Origin: Burkholderiales bacterium | Lineage (GTDB): Bacteria > Pseudomonadota > Gammaproteobacteria > Burkholderiales > WYBJ01 | Direction of reading: 5' to 3' | Length of the DNA stretch: 64,000 bases | NCBI GenBank assembly: GCA_020848435.1 | Contig: JADLAC010000026.1 | Span: 60,793-124,792 of the forward strand | Shown here: positions 63,818-64,000 of the stretch, piece after piece | Layout: every line of letters starts with the position of its first letter | Position numbering within the stretch: the first letter of the stretch is position 1 | The notes under the pieces: generated by a model | Told to the model about the DNA's origin: nothing | The model's input: the letters and a program-made list of their open reading frames with translations, nothing else | Database searches by the model: none | Made by a program: the position numbers and the translations under genes

Positions 63818-64000
63818 AGCGTGGTGCGGGGCCAAGTGGTAAGCGCTGAGCGTCGAGCCTTTGCGCCACCGGACCTAGCCCAACTTGAGCAGTTCGACCC
63901 CCGTTTCGGCATTTTTTTCGGACCGGGGTTGAATGGAATCATCGAGTTGGATCGTGCGTGAAGCGCAAAGGGGCGTGTAGTGCCGACCTTGCCTCTTGGC
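63818..64000. other. Terminal 183 bp, no gene seen
   Basis: Downstream of gntR to the window end. It contains ACCCCCG-TTTCGG, a T7 run and CGGACCGGGGT (63897-63929), a weak inverted pair sharing GGACCGGGGT with the 18-bp repeats. It could act as a terminator or be a decayed repeat; the stem is too interrupted to call. Confidence 0.35.

Overview
The window is about 64 kb of high-GC DNA, densely coding, with codon use biased so strongly that long spurious antisense frames are common. Gene content points to an uncultured Burkholderiales-type betaproteobacterium: eight Bug/TctC-type periplasmic solute receptors, CaiB/BaiF CoA transferase, MmgE/PrpD, acyl-CoA dehydrogenases, amidase and enolase-superfamily enzymes. 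No rRNA, tRNA, CRISPR array, integrase or transposase was found. The assignment is inference from gene content only.

Layout. 1-1.3 kb: a cut-off AAA ATPase, a degenerate protein fragment and a small DUF6306-like gene. 1.4-6.6 kb: catabolic genes (MmgE/PrpD, GNAT, hydroxyisobutyrate-dehydrogenase-like enzyme, amidase), with a 54-bp palindrome between two divergent genes. 6.6-9.7 kb: an MgtE magnesium transporter and an FtsH-like membrane protease. 10.3-14 kb: Bug receptor, exported aldo/keto reductase, MFS transporter. 14.19-21.22 kb: a compact four-gene cassette (coiled-coil protein, ClpB-like AAA+ ATPase with a degenerate first half, NrdG-like radical SAM protein, zinc-ribbon Ser/Thr kinase with a C-terminal membrane anchor). 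This is the best candidate for an undescribed system. 21.3-35.9 kb: transport and acyl-CoA metabolism with four Bug receptors, two split TPP-decarboxylase subunits and an exported methyltransferase. 36-47.4 kb: mixed housekeeping (lipoprotein, CorA, SrkA-like kinase, hydrolase, FAD enzymes, diguanylate cyclase, amidohydrolase, HtpX). 47.4-52 kb: one 1523-residue protein joining a winged-helix-like N-terminus, roughly 1000 residues of charged coiled coil and an AsmA-like C-terminus. 52.2-60 kb: HD-domain protein, Bug receptor, second exported methyltransferase, two fumarase/aspartase-superfamily lyases, and a mandelate-racemase-family enzyme.

60-63.8 kb: a GntR/HutC regulator diverges from an operon that encodes a UGSC-family protein with an in-frame UGA. 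The UGA sits in the family's Sec-Gly-X-Cys position and is followed by a 7-bp hairpin at the spacing expected of a bacterial SECIS element, so this reads as a genuine selenoprotein. A 7-4-7 operator overlaps the predicted start of transcription of that operon.

A second theme is dispersed short palindromic elements (5.1, 7.8, 21.2, 22.5, 25.2 and 31.1 kb). They sit right after stop codons, right before start codons, and in one case inside a coding region in frame. They resemble REP/MITE-type repeats and appear to be altering gene ends.
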